DNA of 25,967 bases, taken from positions 1 to 25,967 of IMG/VR virus record IMGVR_UViG_3300031371_000013. The stretch is one strand, 5' to 3'. Positions 23,392 to 25,967 of the stretch are shown piece by piece. How positions within the stretch are numbered: the first letter of the stretch is position 1; every line of letters starts with the position of its first letter. Source of the DNA: a virus. The notes under the pieces are model-generated. The model made no database searches. It had not been told where the DNA came from and saw only the letters and a program-made list of their open reading frames with translations. The position numbers and the translations under genes were made by a program.

Positions 23392-24267
23392 TTGAAAGTT
23401 TATTATATAAATTTGGACAGGTCTACTGATAGACGTGATGCTATGGAGTCGTCATTTAAGAATGAAGATTTGATTCGTATTTCTGGTGTAGATGGTTTGG
23501 AGTGGGCGATTGATGGACAAGTTGATTCAAATGGATTCTGTGTATGGGATAATGATTATAGGAAAGATTTTATAAAAAGTGGTTTATTATCACAAGATAG
23601 TCTTTTGCCACCAACACATGTAGCTTGTAATATTAGTCATAGAAATGCTATTGAGGCATTCTTAAAAACAAAAGATGATTGGTCTATTATATTGGAAGAT
23701 GATGTTGAACCAAATGGTGTATTACTTAAAAAAGGTGGAAGAATAGAAGATCATTTGTTTATTCCTAAAGATGCTGATTTTTATTATTTGTGTGGAACAA
23801 GACCAGACAGGAGATTAGATGTTTACAGAGATGGTCAGGTAAGAAAAGTCAGAACATTGATGGGATATTGCCTTTCTAGAAAGGCAGCGGATTTGTTTTT
23901 GAAATCAACTGTACCAATGTTGTGGTTGTCTGATTTTCAGTTTCCGATTTGTTGTTTTGATAGCATGTCTAGATGTTGTGGACATGGAATAACCAGGGAT
24001 AGAAAAATTCGTTGGGGTGAACGCATATGGGATTATTACTCAAATGATACGAGAATAGAAACGAAGATATTATCATATTCGATTCCGAATCGTGATTCTT
24101 TTAAGGAAATAGGGTTATCATTAAAAGATGAAATGAAAATTGATAAAAAAATAAAAGGCTATTCTGATAAAAGAGTTGGATTAATAAAGCATTCAAAGTT
24201 TTCAAAGGATTCATTGTTGAATCATATTGATGCATATGAAAAGATGAAGGCAGAGAGCCGGATTTAA
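23392..24267 (+). CDS. Family 25 glycosyltransferase
   Basis: The 291-aa product has the GT25 signature: N-terminal YYINLDRSTDRRDAME (residues 4-19), ISHRNAIEAF (81-90), and WSIILEDDVEP (98-108) with the acidic EDDVE likely to bind metal and nucleotide sugar, plus MGYCLSRKAADLFL (about 162-175) in the C-terminal half. GT25 enzymes typically transfer galactose or related sugars in LPS synthesis. Here it follows the large Ser/Thr/Asn-rich fibre by 28 bases, so it might glycosylate virion fibres or modify host polysaccharide against superinfection; both are inference. It starts with TTG (no in-frame ATG usable upstream) but has a perfect AGGAGG five bases before it. Confidence 0.9.
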   Translation: MKVYYINLDRSTDRRDAMESSFKNEDLIRISGVDGLEWAIDGQVDSNGFCVWDNDYRKDFIKSGLLSQDSLLPPTHVACNISHRNAIEAFLKTKDDWSIILEDDVEPNGVLLKKGGRIEDHLFIPKDADFYYLCGTRPDRRLDVYRDGQVRKVRTLMGYCLSRKAADLFLKSTVPMLWLSDFQFPICCFDSMSRCCGHGITRDRKIRWGERIWDYYSNDTRIETKILSYSIPNRDSFKEIGLSLKDEMKIDKKIKGYSDKRVGLIKHSKFSKDSLLNHIDAYEKMKAESRI

Positions 24268-24281
24268 AGGAGGTTTTAAAA

Positions 24282-24809
24282 ATGAAGGTTATTATGACGT
24301 ATGGTGATGTTGAAAAGGTTCTTAATATTTTCAAAAAAATTGCAGAAACAGTAGATGTGATAGCAAGATGGGAAATGGCTAAACGCATTAACGTATTGAG
24401 AGATGTTATGGATCCTGTTGATAAGGCAAGGGAAATACCTGTAGCTTTGAAGAAATATAATGAAAAACAGGAATCTATTTTCGAGGAATTTGGAACTCCA
24501 ATTCAAAATAAACAGGGAATTGGATATCAGATTGATAATTGGGGACCTGTTAATGAAAAATTGAAAGAACTAAGAAATGAAAATTCTGAAGTTTTGAAAG
24601 CCTCTAAAAACAGGAAAAAAGATATAGAATTATTGCTTAGTAAGGAAGTTGAAATTGATATACTTCCTATAGATTATGAGTGGTGCGGTAATAATGTTAG
24701 TGGTGTTGAAATTGCTGATTTGATGTTGTTTAGTTTGATAAAGGAACCAAAAAGTTTAAATGAAGTTATTAAAAATACAGGTTCTAATAAGAATAAAAAA
24801 AGAGTATAG
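24282..24809 (+). CDS. Unknown 175-aa helical protein in the fibre region
   Basis: Mostly helical, charged protein. It has an N-terminal helix (MTYGDVEKVLNIFKKIAETVDVIARWEMAKRINVLR), a middle section with EKQESIFEEFGTP, a long helix (about residues 86-119, NEKLKELRNENSEVLKASKNRK) and a C-terminal LSKEVEIDILPI ... VEIADLMLFSLI segment. The architecture recalls small phage proteins found near fibre genes (a DUF1617-like pattern, from memory), whose function is unknown. It has GGAGG 8 bases before the ATG and follows the glycosyltransferase by 14 bases. A fibre chaperone or assembly partner is plausible from position only. Confidence 0.65.
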   Translation: MKVIMTYGDVEKVLNIFKKIAETVDVIARWEMAKRINVLRDVMDPVDKAREIPVALKKYNEKQESIFEEFGTPIQNKQGIGYQIDNWGPVNEKLKELRNENSEVLKASKNRKKDIELLLSKEVEIDILPIDYEWCGNNVSGVEIADLMLFSLIKEPKSLNEVIKNTGSNKNKKRV

Positions 24810-24842
24810 ATAAATAATTAGAATTTATTATGGAGAAAAGCA

Positions 24843-25967
24843 ATGGCACTATTTACGAGTAGTATTGATAGCTCAAGAGTTAAATTTAGATTTGCAGAAC
24901 AATATTCTAGCGAGGGTTCTAATATTCAGACTGGTGTCAATATTCCAGGAGCATATCGTGGTGCTAATGTTTTAGAGTCTTCTGGTGGTCCTGATACAGC
25001 ATTTAGAATATCATCTGGTTCAGATAGTGATTCATTGATTCTCCATCAGAATAATACTAATGGTATGGCTACCGTTGTACGAACAGAATCAGATGTGATT
25101 ATGGATATGAGTTCTGAAACATGGCCTATTGTTTCAGATGTTGAATGGGTTGTATATTGTATAGTCGACTATACATTAAATACTGATACTACAGCTGCAT
25201 TTGAAGTTGATGTGCCAGGTATGGTACCAGATGACGCTGTTATTTTGGCACATATTTTTATGGAGGCCGGAGATACTTCTATTTTACAATCCAGGATACG
25301 AACTGATGGTTCATATAGAGACAAAGTACTAAGTAAAAAAGGATTATTGATTAGGAAAAGAAAAGATATTACTGTAAGTGGTGCAACAAGATTTCTTTTA
25401 TCGGGAAAAATTTCATTTGCTTGTCAAGATTCAGATTTCAAATCTAAAGTTAAACTATCTTTGCAATCAAATCCTGAAACACCATTGACGGGTAGCAATG
25501 GTGGAGAAATATACGCTTTTACTTGGTACAATCAAAGTTCTGGTGGGAGCATGATTGGTCTTTCAGACTTGGATGAAGATGGATGTTATACAGATCCATG
25601 GATATCAATAATGTTGTCAGATGTTCCAGAAACAACATGGACTGGTACATTTAGTGCTATATATTGGGAATTTGTAAATTTTGAAGATATAGATACTACT
25701 GACGATATAGCTGGTGGAATAAATACACATGCTAACAATGTTGTATGTAAAGAGAACGTTGCATATACTGATCCATTATATGCTAATTTTTTAACGGGTC
25801 AAACTGATTCAATTTTAAGCATGATCCATAATCGTATACGTTCTCAGCATCCTACATCACCTACTCCAAGTATTTGGACTTTATTGTGGAGGTCAAATAA
25901 TGCCACATCTAATATGGATGTGGATAATGGTACTGTATCCGTTTATTTTTCAAGTGAAGGAATGCTT
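24843..25967 (+). CDS. Large beta-rich virion protein, 5' part (runs off window end)
   Basis: From the ATG at 24843 (GGAGA 7-8 bases upstream) the frame stays open for 375 codons to the last base, so the stop is outside. The sequence is rich in Ser, Thr, Asp, Asn and short hydrophobic strands (VEWVVYCIVDYTL, AVILAHIFMEAG, GLLIRKRKDITVSGATRFLLSGKISF, EIYAFTWYNQSSG). No enzyme motif, no signal peptide, and no repeat of the beta-roll type seen in the preceding fibre. Its position after fibre genes and its composition suggest another virion surface protein (fibre, tail decoration or receptor-binding protein). I do not recognise a family, and the missing C-terminus limits the call. Confidence 0.72.
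   Translation, partial: MALFTSSIDSSRVKFRFAEQYSSEGSNIQTGVNIPGAYRGANVLESSGGPDTAFRISSGSDSDSLILHQNNTNGMATVVRTESDVIMDMSSETWPIVSDVEWVVYCIVDYTLNTDTTAAFEVDVPGMVPDDAVILAHIFMEAGDTSILQSRIRTDGSYRDKVLSKKGLLIRKRKDITVSGATRFLLSGKISFACQDSDFKSKVKLSLQSNPETPLTGSNGGEIYAFTWYNQSSGGSMIGLSDLDEDGCYTDPWISIMLSDVPETTWTGTFSAIYWEFVNFEDIDTTDDIAGGINTHANNVVCKENVAYTDPLYANFLTGQTDSILSMIHNRIRSQHPTSPTPSIWTLLWRSNNATSNMDVDNGTVSVYFSSEGML

Noticed and set aside
24809-24816. GATAAATA before the last partial gene, again resembling a T4 late promoter
   Set aside because: Same reason; the match is imperfect and cannot be separated from background.

Overview
This window looks like part of the tail and baseplate region of a large contractile-tailed (myovirus) bacteriophage. 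The DNA is A+T-rich (about one third G+C by eye) and packed almost without gaps with phage genes. Many of them follow each other with ATGA overlaps or spacers under 30 bases. Recognisable T4-superfamily or P2-like parts are a tail sheath, two gp19-like tube proteins, a gp26-like zinc-ribbon protein, a tape measure protein, a gp53/LysM-like wedge protein, a hub protein, a gpV/gp5-like spike, a gp25-like wedge protein, a gpJ-like wedge protein and a very large fibre. There are no rRNA, tRNA, insertion-sequence or CRISPR signals. The long sheath (932 aa) and the many small unknown genes suggest a large-genome phage. The host cannot be read from the sequence; a family-25 glycosyltransferase (a family known mostly from Gram-negative LPS pathways) is only a weak hint.

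Layout. 1-4969 (+): end of an unknown gene, sheath, an unknown beta-rich protein, and two tandem tube paralogues. 4983-7772 (+): a holin-like small membrane protein and five unknown genes, two of which carry sites resembling T4 prohead-protease cleavage sites. 7802-9393 (-): a leftward island of seven small genes ending in a stand-alone CheY-like receiver domain; one of the seven (44 aa) is hidden in an overlap. 9394-9559: a divergent promoter region with palindromic and direct repeats. 9560-23363 (+): a ribbon-helix-helix regulator, the gp26-like protein with a programmed -1 frameshift extension, tape measure, gp53-like, hub, spike, a triple-repeat proline-rich protein, gp25-like, gpJ-like and the 1327-aa fibre. 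23392-25967 (+): GT25 glycosyltransferase, a small helical protein and the start of a further structural protein cut by the window end.

How the parts fit. Sheath and tube build the contractile tail. The gp26-like protein and its frameshifted long form, directly upstream of the tape measure gene, have the layout of the G/GT tail-assembly chaperones. The hub, spike and proline-rich genes are joined by ATGA overlaps, which suggests co-translation of one central baseplate complex. gp25, gpJ and gp53-like proteins form the surrounding wedges, and the fibre is attached outside.

Most notable: a textbook -1 frameshift signal (T TTT TTC, 8-nt spacer, 11-bp imperfect stem) before the tape measure gene; a 14-bp palindrome CGAACTCGAGTTCG present three times, twice exactly between a stop codon and the next ribosome binding site; a proline-rich protein with three 20-residue repeats next to the trimeric spike; and a phage-borne receiver domain with all its phosphorylation residues.
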